In this document: piece by piece, positions 41,524 through 52,562 of the stretch
Layout: each line of letters begins with the position of its first letter
Position numbering within the stretch: the first letter of the stretch is position 1
Assembly: GCA_021838445.1 (NCBI GenBank)
Contig: JAKCDU010000002.1
Location: 98,012 to 162,011, forward strand
DNA length: 64,000 bases
Direction of reading: 5' to 3'
From: Actinomycetes bacterium
Lineage (GTDB): Bacteria > Actinomycetota > Acidimicrobiia > Acidimicrobiales > Palsa-688
Program-made: the position numbers and the translations under genes
Notes under the pieces: generated by a model
What the model was told of the DNA's origin: nothing
The model's database searches: none
Seen by the model: the letters and a program-made list of their open reading frames with translations, nothing else

Positions 41524-43542
41524 TCAGCCAGCCGCCGGCTGGCGGATCACGGCCACATCCCCCGGGCCGACGGTGATCGACCCGTCGGCGGTGGCGCCGC
41601 TCAGCAGGTCGATCCCCGATGCCGGCACGGTCTGCGCCTCGTCGGTGTGGTTGATGAGAAACAGGTACGACACGTTCCCCGAGACCCGCCGCACGGCCTC
41701 CACCCCGGGCCACACGACCGCCGCCCGCCGGGTGCCCGACTCGTCCACCAGCCGCCCCACCAGGGCGTCCAGGTCGGGGCCTTCGAGGTGGGTGGCCAGG
41801 TAGTACGCCCAGCCCGAGCCGACCCGGTGGCGGGTCAGGGCCGGGCTGCCGGCCACCGGGCCGGCGGCGAAAGTCACCATCACGTCGGCACCCTCCGATC
41901 GGCCCAACTCGCTCCAACGCCGGCCCGTGGACCCGTCGCTGAGGGCGGTGGCGACACCGTGGGGTAGCGGGAAGAACTCCTCGGTTCGTACCCCGAGCAG
42001 ATCCCGGAACGCCCCCGGGTAGCCGCCCAGCCGGACGTGGTCGTCCGCGTCGACGACCCCTGAGAACCAGGTGACGAGGAGGTGGCCGCCGTTTCGCACG
42101 AACTCCGCCAGGGCGTCGGCCTGGGCATCGCTGACCAGGTACAGGTTGGGCACCACCACGAGGCGGTAGCGGGACAGGTCGGCGTCGGGAGCTACGACAT
42201 CGGTGGTGACGGCGGCCTCCCAGAAGGCCCGGTGCCACTCCCCCAGGTTCTCGACCACCCGGACCTCCGACGAGGGGTGAGCCTCGCCCTCGGCGGCCCA
42301 CCACGAGTCCCAGGTGAAGACCAGCGCGGCGTCCGCCTCGACACGCGATCCCGCCACCTCCGACAGCCGGCGCAGCTTGGCCCCGAGGTCCACCACCTCG
42401 CGCCACACCATGGTGTCGGTGCCGGCGTGGGGGACCATCGCCGAGTGGTACTTCTCCGCCCCGAAAGGGCTGGCCCGCCACTGGAAGAAACCGACCGCGT
42501 CGGCGCCGCGGGCCACGTGGGTGAGGCTGTTGCGGATCATCTCGCCGGGCGCCTTGGCCTGGTTGACCCGCTGCCAGTTGACGGCGCTCGGCGAGTGCTC
42601 CATGAGCCACCATGGCCCCCCGGCCAGGCCGCGCGTCAAGTCCCCCGATAGCGACAGGTGGACCTCCGGGCGGGGCAGGTGGCCGAGGAGGTAGTGGTCG
42701 TTGCTGACCACGTCCACCTCCCGGGCCCACGCCTGGTAGTCGACGGGCTTGAAGAACGACATGAAGTTGGTGGTGATCGGCACGCCGGGGGTCAGCCGCC
42801 GCAGCACCGAACGCTCGGCCAGGTAGGCGCCGAGCAGCTCATCCGAGCAGAAACGGGCCCAGTCGAGCAGGTGCCCGGGGTTGGCGAACGACACCGTCTG
42901 GCGGGGAGGTATCAGCTCCTCCCAGCTGCGGTAGGCCTGGCTCCAGAAAGACGTCCCCCAGGCCCGGTTCAGTTCCCCCAGGTCGTCCTGGTAGCGCCGC
43001 CGGAGCCACCCTCGAAACGATTCCGCCGAGCGGTCGCAGTAGCACGCCGGGTTGTGGCAGCCGAACTCGTTACCGACGTGCCACATGGCCAGCGCCGGGT
43101 GGCCGCCGTAGCGGCCGGCGATGGCCCCCGTGAGCTCCCCCGCGGCCTGGCGGTAATCGGTCGAGCTCGGGCAGAACGCCTGGCGCGACCCGTACCACCG
43201 GGTGGCGCCGTCCGGACCGACGAGGAGGCTGTCGGGGTAACGGTGACTGAACCACGGTGGCGGGGCGGCCGTGGCCGTGGCGAGGTCCACCGCGATGCCG
43301 GCCGCGGCCAGGGCGTCCATGACGGCGTCCAGCCAGCCCCAGTCGTAGACGCCGGGGCGGACCTCCAGGCTGGCCCAGGCGAAGACGGCCAGCGTCACGA
43401 AGGACACGCCAGCCTCGCCCATCAACCTCACATCCTCGGCGACGGTCTCCGCCGGCCACTGCTCCGGGTTGTAGTCGCAGCCGTAGGCGATACCGTCCAG
43501 GCCGATCGGCCACGCCGGTCGCTCGCCGCTCCCCGAGGGCAC
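41524..43542 (-). CDS. GH42 beta-galactosidase
   Basis: A 672-residue glycoside hydrolase of family 42. DYNPEQWP at the N-terminus, WHVGNEFGCHNPACYCD (acid/base glutamate and zinc-type cysteines) and WWLMEHSPSAVNW (nucleophile glutamate) are all present. Domain B, with a GATase-like fold (VVVPNLYLVSD, GGHLLVTWFSG), and the C-terminal beta domain complete it. The protein is intracellular, as no signal is seen. It hydrolyses terminal beta-galactosides. It lies 13 bp after the hydratase gene and 3 bp before galK in the same operon. Confidence 0.93.
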   Translation of the reverse strand: MPSGSGERPAWPIGLDGIAYGCDYNPEQWPAETVAEDVRLMGEAGVSFVTLAVFAWASLEVRPGVYDWGWLDAVMDALAAAGIAVDLATATAAPPPWFSHRYPDSLLVGPDGATRWYGSRQAFCPSSTDYRQAAGELTGAIAGRYGGHPALAMWHVGNEFGCHNPACYCDRSAESFRGWLRRRYQDDLGELNRAWGTSFWSQAYRSWEELIPPRQTVSFANPGHLLDWARFCSDELLGAYLAERSVLRRLTPGVPITTNFMSFFKPVDYQAWAREVDVVSNDHYLLGHLPRPEVHLSLSGDLTRGLAGGPWWLMEHSPSAVNWQRVNQAKAPGEMIRNSLTHVARGADAVGFFQWRASPFGAEKYHSAMVPHAGTDTMVWREVVDLGAKLRRLSEVAGSRVEADAALVFTWDSWWAAEGEAHPSSEVRVVENLGEWHRAFWEAAVTTDVVAPDADLSRYRLVVVPNLYLVSDAQADALAEFVRNGGHLLVTWFSGVVDADDHVRLGGYPGAFRDLLGVRTEEFFPLPHGVATALSDGSTGRRWSELGRSEGADVMVTFAAGPVAGSPALTRHRVGSGWAYYLATHLEGPDLDALVGRLVDESGTRRAAVVWPGVEAVRRVSGNVSYLFLINHTDEAQTVPASGIDLLSGATADGSITVGPGDVAVIRQPAAG

Positions 43543-43555
43543 GCCGGGCGACTTT

Positions 43556-44347
43556 CTAGGAGATCCTGGTGGTCACGGATCCGAGCTCGCCGAACTCGGC
43601 TCTCAGATCCTGGCCCGGGGCCAACGGGACCATCGGCCCGAGAGCCCCGGTCATGATGACGTCACCGGCCCGCAGCGGGGCGCCCCGCTGGCACATGGTG
43701 TCGGCCAGCCAGCGGGCGGCATGGAGCGGATTGCCCAGGCAGGCCGCCCCCACGCCACTCGAGACCTCCCGGTCGTCGAGGGTCATCCGCATGGGGACGG
43801 TCAACGCGTTGAACGCCGAGAGCGGGACGGGGCGACTACCGACGACGTACATGCCGCAACTGGCATTGTCGGCGACGGTGTCGACGATGCTGATGTCCCA
43901 GTCGGCGATACGGCTGTCGACGACCTCGATGGCCGGCAGGGCGAAGGCCACGGCGCGGATCAGCTGGGCGAAGCCGTGGGGGGCCGAGTCGAGATCCTGG
44001 TCGAGGACCAGCGCCACCTCCGCCTCGGCGCGGGGTTGGATGAGCCGACCGGCTTCGATCTCGATCCCGTCTCCGTACTCGGTGTCGGCGAAGAGGGTTC
44101 CGAAATCGGGCTGGTCCACCCCGACCTGCTGCTGTATGGCCTTGGAGGTGACCCCGATCTTGCGTCCCGACACCCGCCGCCCGGCGGCCACCCAGCGGTC
44201 GGTGTTGATCTGCTGCACGGCGTAGGCGGCGTCTATGTCGCTGGCCGTACCGAGAAGATCCCGAATCGGGGGGATCGCCTCACTCCTCGAGGCGGCCTCC
44301 CAGAGCCGCTTGGCCGCTTCGTCTATCAACCCCATGTCCACTGGCAC
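43556..44347 (-). CDS. 2-hydroxypenta-2,4-dienoate hydratase family (HsaE/MhpD-like)
   Basis: A 263-residue member of the fumarylacetoacetase-like hydratase family. GRKIGVTSKAIQQQVGVDQPDFGTLF and the metal-binding QPRAEAEVALVL are diagnostic; AIEVVDSRIADWD and GNPLHAARWLA follow. The family hydrates 2-hydroxydienoates after meta-cleavage of aromatic rings, including sterol-derived ones (HsaE). Oxalocrotonate decarboxylase relatives are also possible. GTG 44347 is selected because TAGGGT ends 6 nt upstream. It is oddly the first gene of an operon with beta-galactosidase and galactokinase genes. Confidence 0.87.
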   Translation of the reverse strand: MPVDMGLIDEAAKRLWEAASRSEAIPPIRDLLGTASDIDAAYAVQQINTDRWVAAGRRVSGRKIGVTSKAIQQQVGVDQPDFGTLFADTEYGDGIEIEAGRLIQPRAEAEVALVLDQDLDSAPHGFAQLIRAVAFALPAIEVVDSRIADWDISIVDTVADNASCGMYVVGSRPVPLSAFNALTVPMRMTLDDREVSSGVGAACLGNPLHAARWLADTMCQRGAPLRAGDVIMTGALGPMVPLAPGQDLRAEFGELGSVTTRIS

Positions 44348-44353
44348 ACCTAA

Positions 44354-44359
44354 ACCCTA
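44354..44359 (-). promoter_or_regulatory. -10-like TAGGGT, leaderless start at 44347
   Basis: On the minus strand TAGGGT is followed by 6 nt and GTG 44347. On the other strand TATTGT (44358-44363) could be the -10 of the divergent MoxR gene, about 34 nt before its ATG. Confidence 0.55.
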
Positions 44360-44397
44360 TTGTTCAAGCGGGGGGCCGGCATGATCGAAGTATTTGC

Positions 44398-45375
44398 ATG
44401 ACCGAAACCATCGGCCGGGCCGAGCGCGTCACCTCATCGCTGGTCGAGACCGCGGAGTTGGCCCGGGACCTGGTAGCCAACCTGGAGTCGGTGCTGCTCG
44501 GCTCACCGGCCGCGGTGGAAGCAGCGGCCACCGCCGCCCTGTCGGGGGGCCACCTGCTCGTGGAGGACGTCCCCGGGGTGGGGAAGACCGTGCTGGCCCA
44601 CGCCCTGGCGGCCAGCCTGGGGGCCGACCTGTCGCGCATCCAGGGGCACGCCGACCTGCTGCCGAGCGACGTCACCGGCATCTCGGTGTTCTCCCCGGAG
44701 GAAAGGTCCTGGGAGTTCCGCCCCGGCCCGGTGTTCGCCCACGTGGTCCTGGCCGACGAGCTCAACCGGACCCCGCCGCGCACCCAGTCGGCCCTGCTCG
44801 AGTCGATGGAGGAGGGGCAGGTGTCGGTCGACGGCAAGACCTGGCCGCTACCGAGGCCCCACATGGTGATCGCCACTCAGAATCCGGTGACCCAGCGGGG
44901 GACCTATCCCCTCGTAGAGAGCCAGCTCGACCGCTTCTCGATGGCGACCACGATCGGCTATCCCGACGCCGAGACCGAGACCCTGATCGTGAACCGGAGG
45001 GGCGGGCGACCGGCCCTGTCGGGGATCGCCGCGGTCTGCTCCACCGACGGGTGGGCCCGGGCCCGCGACGCCACCGAGGAGGTGGTGGTCAGCGACGCCG
45101 TGGCGGCCTACGCGGTGGCGTTGTGCCGGGCCACGCGCCGAGCCTCCGGCGTGGAGCTCGGGGCCAGTCCCCGAGCCGGTATCTGGGTGGTCCGCTCGGC
45201 CCGGGCCCGAGCCCTTCTGCAGGGGCGGCCTTTCACAGCACCCGACGACGTCAAGGCGGTGGCCGTCGGCTGCCTGGCCCACCGTCTGGTGATGAACGAC
45301 GGACGGTCGGGACTCGAAGCCGGGGCGGACGTGGTCCAAGAGGTCTTGGAGACCGTTCCCACCCCCAGACCGTGA
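44398..45375 (+). CDS. MoxR-family AAA+ ATPase
   Basis: A 325-residue AAA+ ATPase. Walker A appears as EDVPGVGKTVLAHAL, then IQGHADLLPSDVTG, Walker B as VVLADELNRTPPRTQSALLE, sensor 1 in IATQNPVTQRGTYPL and the lid domain with SPRAGIWVVRSARARALL. MoxR proteins are chaperone-like ATPases that usually work with DUF58 and VWA proteins. Its TGA overlaps the DUF58 GTG (GTGA), and that gene overlaps a transglutaminase gene in the same way, forming a classic MoxR-DUF58-TgpA operon. Confidence 0.93.
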   Translation: MTETIGRAERVTSSLVETAELARDLVANLESVLLGSPAAVEAAATAALSGGHLLVEDVPGVGKTVLAHALAASLGADLSRIQGHADLLPSDVTGISVFSPEERSWEFRPGPVFAHVVLADELNRTPPRTQSALLESMEEGQVSVDGKTWPLPRPHMVIATQNPVTQRGTYPLVESQLDRFSMATTIGYPDAETETLIVNRRGGRPALSGIAAVCSTDGWARARDATEEVVVSDAVAAYAVALCRATRRASGVELGASPRAGIWVVRSARARALLQGRPFTAPDDVKAVAVGCLAHRLVMNDGRSGLEAGADVVQEVLETVPTPRP

Positions 45376-46223
45376 CCGCCGGGCGCTGCCGCCCGGCGCG
45401 GCCGTGGAGCCCCCTGATCAGCGGCCCGGCCATCGTGGTCGGCTGGTGGTTGGTGGCTCGCGACGGCGGTCAGGGGTGGGTGCAGGCCCTCGGCGACATC
45501 GTCGCCGCCGTCGTGGTGGTGGGGCTGGTCGGGCCGTGGCTGGCGTTGCGGGGGGCCGAGGCGGAGATCGTGGCCGCCCCCGCCGACGCGGTGTCGGGAT
45601 CCCCGCTGGCGCTCGAGGTGAAGCTGACCGGGGCGGCCCGGATCACCGCCCTGCGACCGACCGGGGAGGCGACACCCGCCGGACGTCTGGTGGTGACCCC
45701 CATCAGGGGGATCCTGACCAGCGTGGACGTGGAGATATCCACCTCCGCCCCCTTCGGGTTGCAGTCCTGGAGGCGGCGGGCGACCCTGGCTCTCCCCCAC
45801 CCCGTCCACGTGGCCCCGCGTCTGGGCCGGCCCGCGGCCCTGCCGCCGGTTCCGGCGGGCGACGAGCGATCCGACGGGGGGTCGGGCGGGGCCGCCATGA
45901 ACACCGGGGACCTGCGCGCCGCCCGGCCCTACCAGCCCGGAGACGCCCGGAGGCTCATCCACTGGCCGTCGACGTCCCACTGCGGCGAGCTGATGGTCCG
46001 CGACCTCGAGCAACCCCGCCGCCGGCCGGTCGAACTGTCGGTGGAGCTACCCGCCGACGAGGCCGAAGCCGAACGGCGGGCCGGGCAGGCTCTGGCCGAG
46101 GTGTTGGCCCTGCTCGATCGCGACGGTCCGGTGCTCCTCGTCACCCGGGAAACGGAGGGCGCCCGCCGGGGCCTCGTGCACAGCCGACGGGAAGCCATGC
46201 GCCGGCTGGCGGCGGCGCAGTGA
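45372..46223 (+). CDS. DUF58 protein
   Basis: A 283-residue protein. Two hydrophobic segments lie near residues 15-55 (SGPAIVVGWWLVARDG, IVAAVVVVGLVGPWLAL). An immunoglobulin-like beta domain follows, and the C-terminal DUF58 motif is RAARPYQPGDARRLIHWPSTS followed by GELMVRDLE. DUF58 proteins associate with MoxR ATPases and with membrane transglutaminases; the molecular role is not defined. GTG 45372 overlaps the MoxR stop and TGA 46223 overlaps the next GTG, so all three are coupled. Confidence 0.9.
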   Translation: MTAGRCRPARPWSPLISGPAIVVGWWLVARDGGQGWVQALGDIVAAVVVVGLVGPWLALRGAEAEIVAAPADAVSGSPLALEVKLTGAARITALRPTGEATPAGRLVVTPIRGILTSVDVEISTSAPFGLQSWRRRATLALPHPVHVAPRLGRPAALPPVPAGDERSDGGSGGAAMNTGDLRAARPYQPGDARRLIHWPSTSHCGELMVRDLEQPRRRPVELSVELPADEAEAERRAGQALAEVLALLDRDGPVLLVTRETEGARRGLVHSRREAMRRLAAAQ

Positions 46224-48269
46224 CCGGATTCTTGGAGGCGGTGAGGCGGGCCAACGCCCCCAAGCCACCCGAGCACTCGGTCCGGTTGCGGGTGGCGTCG
46301 GCCGCGACCGTGGTCGTGGCCGTCGGGGCGGCGGCCGCCGAGAGCGAGCTGTCCGGACCGACCGCGGTGCTGGCGGTGGCGCTGATCGTCACCGGCATGG
46401 CCTTCTCCTACCGCTACCGCCGGCGGTCTCTCGGCTGGGTGAAGGTGGCGGTGGCGGTGGCCGCTTCGCTGGCCATGGTCTGGTTCGTCCACCGGCTGGC
46501 GGGGATCGCCCCGGGCGACATGACCGGCGTCGAGAACCCGCTGACGGTCATGCTCACCGCGGTGCTGGTGGTCCACTCCTTCCACGTCCCGGCCCGGCGG
46601 GACCTGCTGTTCGCGGTGGCCGGCTCGGCGGCCCTGATGGCCGTCGCCGGCAGCCAGGCCGTGGACATGCGATTCGGCTCCTACACCCTCGGTTGGGCCC
46701 TCTGCGGCCTGTGGGCTCTGGTCGAGCTCGGCGCGTCGGCCGACGGCGCCAGCCGGCCCGCGCCGCGCCGGACCGTGGGGGCGGTGGCCGGGGTGAGCAT
46801 GGCGGCCATTACGCTGTTCCTGGTCCTGCCCGCGCCCCGGGCGGCGCTGCGGCTGGACTTCCGGTACTCCCCCGGACCGGGCGGGACCGTACCCGGCACC
46901 GGCACCAGAGCCGGCGACACCGGCTCGCCGCTCGAGCTGTCCCATCCCGGCTCGACCGAGAACGGGACCCGGGTCGGAGGCTACCTGGGGTTCGCCGGCA
47001 GCCTGGATACCGCGGCCCGGGGCCGCCTGGGCCGAACGCTCGTCATGCAGGTCCGGGCGGCGGTGCCCACCTTCTGGATCGGTGAGACCTTCGATCGCTG
47101 GGACGGGCAGACCTGGAGCTCCACGCTGACCTCCACCCTCGCCCTCTCGGGGGGCTCCCCGTTCAGCATCCCAGGGGGGACGTCCGAGCTCTCCGGGCCG
47201 GCCCAGCCCGACCTGCAGACCTTCTACGTGGCCGACGCCACCGCCGACCTGGTCTTCCACGCCGACGGGGCCCGGCAGGTGTGGTTTCCGGCGTCCAAGC
47301 TGTTCGTCGGCCAGGACGGCTCGGTCGTGTCCCCGATCGGGATCGGCAAGGGAGCCATCTACACGGTTGAATCCGCGGTGAACCTCCCCTCGCCGGCTCA
47401 ACTGCGCGCCGCCGGTCCCCCGCCCACGGGATCGCTCGGGACCTACCTGCAGCTCCCGAAGCCCTACGACTCGGTCCGCCAGCTCGCCCGTTCCGTCACT
47501 ACTGGTGCCAGCACCGAGTACGACACCGTCCAGGCTCTCATCTCGTGGATCGGCGCCCACACCCGCTACTCGCTGGACATCCCCCCGCTGCCGCGGGGCA
47601 CCGACGCCGTCGACGCCTTCCTGTTCGGGGACCGCACCGGTTACTGCGAGCAGATATCGACGGCGCTGGCGGTGATGCTCAGATCGCTCGGCATTCCGGC
47701 GCGCGAGGCGGTGGGCTACGTCCCCGGGCCCTACAACCCCATCACCGACCTCTACCAGGTACGCGCCGAGGACGCCCACGCCTGGGTGCAGGCCTACTTC
47801 GCCGGCTACGGGTGGGTGAGCTTCGACCCCACCGCCGTGGTGCCCGACGCCAACCCCTCACCCGGAGCAACGGCCCTGCACCTCGCCGGCAGGTGGCTGG
47901 CCTCCCTCCCGTGGGTACCTCTCGGCGCCGCCGCGGCGGCGGCCGGCGGGGTGGCGTTGCTGGTGCGCGTCGGGCGGGGGCGGCGGGTCCGGCGCCTCCT
48001 CGACCCGGCCCAGAGGGCGGCGCAGCGCATGGAAATAGCCGGGCGGCGCGCCGGGCGGCCCCGTGGCCCATCCGAGACGATCCTCGAGTTCGCCGCCGCC
48101 CTCGGCCACGACTGGCCGGCCGTGGCCGGAGCCATCCAGGCCTGCGCCTACGGAGGGGCGCACCTGAGCCGGGACGAGTGGACCGCCCTCCTCGGCGCCG
48201 CCGAGAGAGCCGGTGTCGACCAGCGAGCCGGTGTCACCGGCCGCCGGGGCCGCCTTCCCGGGCTGGTCG

Positions 48270-50375
<2,106 letters not shown>

Positions 50376-50397
50376 ACCCTTCGTGGACCTCGTCCAC

Positions 50398-50433
50398 GCC
50401 CGGCACCCCGCCCGGCACCCCGCCCGGCACCCC
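50398..50433. repeat. 12-bp tandem repeat, three copies, between recD and glgX
   Basis: Three perfect head-to-tail copies of the 12-mer GCCCGGCACCCC lie upstream of the glgX start and downstream of the recD stop, followed by a partial fourth copy and CCGGCCGGGC. The region is 84 bp and non-coding. Confidence 0.8.
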
Positions 50434-50459
50434 GCCCGGGCCGGCCGGGCCGCTCGCGG

Positions 50460-52562
50460 TCAGCTCCCGATGGTGTCCGGCCACAGCATCCGGCCCAGTC
50501 CCGACGCCCGAGCGATGGGGCGCTCCACGGCTTCGGCGACGGCGACGGCGGTGCCGATCAACACTGCCGACCGGCGGGCCCGGGTGAGCGCGGTGTAGAG
50601 CAGCTGGCGGGTCAACAGGCGCGACGAGGCGGGGGGCAGCACCAGGGTGACCCGGTCGAACTCCGATCCCTGGCTCTTGTGCACGGTCATGGCGAAGACC
50701 GTCTCGACGGCGTCGAGCAGGAACGGGCTCACCGACCGGCCCGGGACCGCCCCGCCGGTGCCCTCCGCCCCGCCGGTCTCGAAGACCACCCGGTGTCCCC
50801 CCGGCGCCTCAGGTCCCGGAAGGGTCCCGCCGGCTCCGACCCCACCGGGGCCGGCCACCACCACCCCGGTGTCACCGTTGAACAGGCGGAGGCGATAGTC
50901 GTTGGCCGTCACCAGCACAGGGCGGCCGGCGTACCACGCCGACGGCGGCCGGTTCCCGTCGGCGCCGGCCAGCCACGCCTCGACCAGACTGTTCCACGTC
51001 GCCGCGCCGCTCGGTCCCCGGCGGTGGGCGCACAGAACCCGGTGGTGGCGCAGCGCGGCCAGTGCGCCGGATGCGTCGCCGGCCTCCGAGGCGACCCTGA
51101 TGGCCTCGGCCCAGTCGACGATGCCGGTCGCGACCTGCGCCAGGGAGCCCGTCGCCGGTAGCCGGGCGGCCGGGCGCCCCACGAGATCGGCCGGCTCGGT
51201 GTCCACCCATTCGACGGCCGGGTCGCCACTGCCGAGCAGGTCGAGGGTGGCGGCGGCGTCGCCGCGGCGCACGGCGTCGGCGAGGCGGGCGAGGGACCCC
51301 GAGAAGCGGTGGTTGGTCCGCAGCACGAACACGGCCTCCGACAGCGGACCCCGACCACCCTTGCCGGCCTGCGGCCGGGGACCAGGGGTGGGGTCGGCGG
51401 AGGCGCTCGGTCGGCCCGGGCTGTCCCCGCTGTGGCGGCCCGGGCTGTCCCCGCTGTGGCGGCCCGGGCTGTCGCCGGTGGCGCCCACTATGTCGGCCAG
51501 CACGGCGCCGGCCTCCACCGACACCAGCTGCTCGGGGTCGCCGACGAGGATCAGGTGGGCGTCGGATCGGACGGCCTCGACCAGCCGGGTCATCATCGAC
51601 AGCGAGACCATCGAGGCCTCGTCCACCACCACGATGTCGTGGGGGAGCAGATGGTGACGGTGGTGACGGAACCGTCCCGAGCGGTCGGGTCTGGTACCGA
51701 GGAGACGGTGCAGAGTGGTCCCCTCGAGGCGGAGCAGGGCGTCGCGGATCTCGGCCGGGACCTCGAGGCGGGCCGCCTCCCCCCGGACCGCCGCCTCCAT
51801 CCGGGCCGCCGCCTTGCCCGTAGGAGCGGCCAGCGCCATCAGCGGCAGGCGCCCCGCCGGGTGGGGTCGGCGGCCGGCGAGAAGGGCCAGGAGGCGGGCC
51901 ACGGTGGTGGTCTTGCCTGTGCCGGGCCCACCGGCGAGAACCGTGAGCCGCCGCCGCAGGGCCACTTCGGCAGCGCCGCGCTGGTCAGCCGAGGCCGGCC
52001 CGGGGAACAGCCGGTCCAGCTCGGCGCGGTCGGCGCCGCTCAGCGGCCGTTCCGACGGCCACGCCCGGTCGTCGGCCGCCGCCCGCTCGGCGAGATCACC
52101 GGCCAGGGCCACCTCGTCATTCCAGTAGCGGTCGAGGTACAGGTCGCATCCGACGAGCCGGAACGGGTGACCGGGCCATTCCGGGGCGGCGTCGGTACCG
52201 ACGAGGGGGCTGCGGGCGATCCTGTCGATCCACCCGTCGGGCGACGGCCAGGGCAGCTCCTCGAGGTCGACTTCGTCCTCGCCCACCACCACCGATTCCC
52301 GGAGCCGCCGCAGGTCGACCGAAACGTGGCCGACCCGGGGTCCGCGCACCGCCAGGGCGGCCGCCAACAGCACCTGCTCGTCTGCTTCGCCGGCCAGCCG
52401 GGCCAGCCGGGTCGCCACATGGATGTCAGCGGGGGCGAGGACCCCCGCCTGGTTGAACCGTCTCAGCAACTCGGGCAGGGTCGGGTCGGCGACCAGCTCG
52501 AACCACCACGGGTCGGCTGCCTCGGCGGGCCCGGTCCCACCCCACCCGGGGATCGGGCTCAT
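50460..52562 (-). CDS. recD: Exodeoxyribonuclease V subunit alpha
   Basis: A 700-residue superfamily 1 helicase, the 5'-3' motor of RecBCD. Walker A is AGGPGTGKTTTVARLL, Walker B VVVDEASMVSLSMM, the late helicase motif MTVHKSQGSEFDRV and motif VI YTALTRARRS. A non-conserved insertion around the residues encoded by 51361-51480 contains nearly perfect GDSPGRHS repeats. ATG 52562 overlaps the recB stop (ATGA). RecD pairs with RecB and RecC encoded upstream in the same operon for double-strand break processing. Confidence 0.93.
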   Translation of the reverse strand: MSPIPGWGGTGPAEAADPWWFELVADPTLPELLRRFNQAGVLAPADIHVATRLARLAGEADEQVLLAAALAVRGPRVGHVSVDLRRLRESVVVGEDEVDLEELPWPSPDGWIDRIARSPLVGTDAAPEWPGHPFRLVGCDLYLDRYWNDEVALAGDLAERAAADDRAWPSERPLSGADRAELDRLFPGPASADQRGAAEVALRRRLTVLAGGPGTGKTTTVARLLALLAGRRPHPAGRLPLMALAAPTGKAAARMEAAVRGEAARLEVPAEIRDALLRLEGTTLHRLLGTRPDRSGRFRHHRHHLLPHDIVVVDEASMVSLSMMTRLVEAVRSDAHLILVGDPEQLVSVEAGAVLADIVGATGDSPGRHSGDSPGRHSGDSPGRPSASADPTPGPRPQAGKGGRGPLSEAVFVLRTNHRFSGSLARLADAVRRGDAAATLDLLGSGDPAVEWVDTEPADLVGRPAARLPATGSLAQVATGIVDWAEAIRVASEAGDASGALAALRHHRVLCAHRRGPSGAATWNSLVEAWLAGADGNRPPSAWYAGRPVLVTANDYRLRLFNGDTGVVVAGPGGVGAGGTLPGPEAPGGHRVVFETGGAEGTGGAVPGRSVSPFLLDAVETVFAMTVHKSQGSEFDRVTLVLPPASSRLLTRQLLYTALTRARRSAVLIGTAVAVAEAVERPIARASGLGRMLWPDTIGS
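51412..51475 (-). repeat. In-frame 24-bp tandem repeat within recD
   Basis: Two perfect 24-bp copies and 16 bases of a third lie in the reading frame and encode GDSPGRHS repeats followed by GDSPGRPS. They fall in a non-conserved loop after Walker B, flanked by Gly/Pro-rich residues. Confidence 0.85.

Noticed and set aside
41279..42730. Long minus-strand frame of 483 codons overlapping galK and GH42.
   Set aside because: Its product is Gly/Arg/Pro-rich and it overlaps two well-supported genes in another frame. It is a typical shadow in high-GC DNA.
45404..46219. Upstream extension of the transglutaminase frame.
   Set aside because: It runs through the DUF58 gene in another frame. The GTGA overlap at 46220 gives a natural start.
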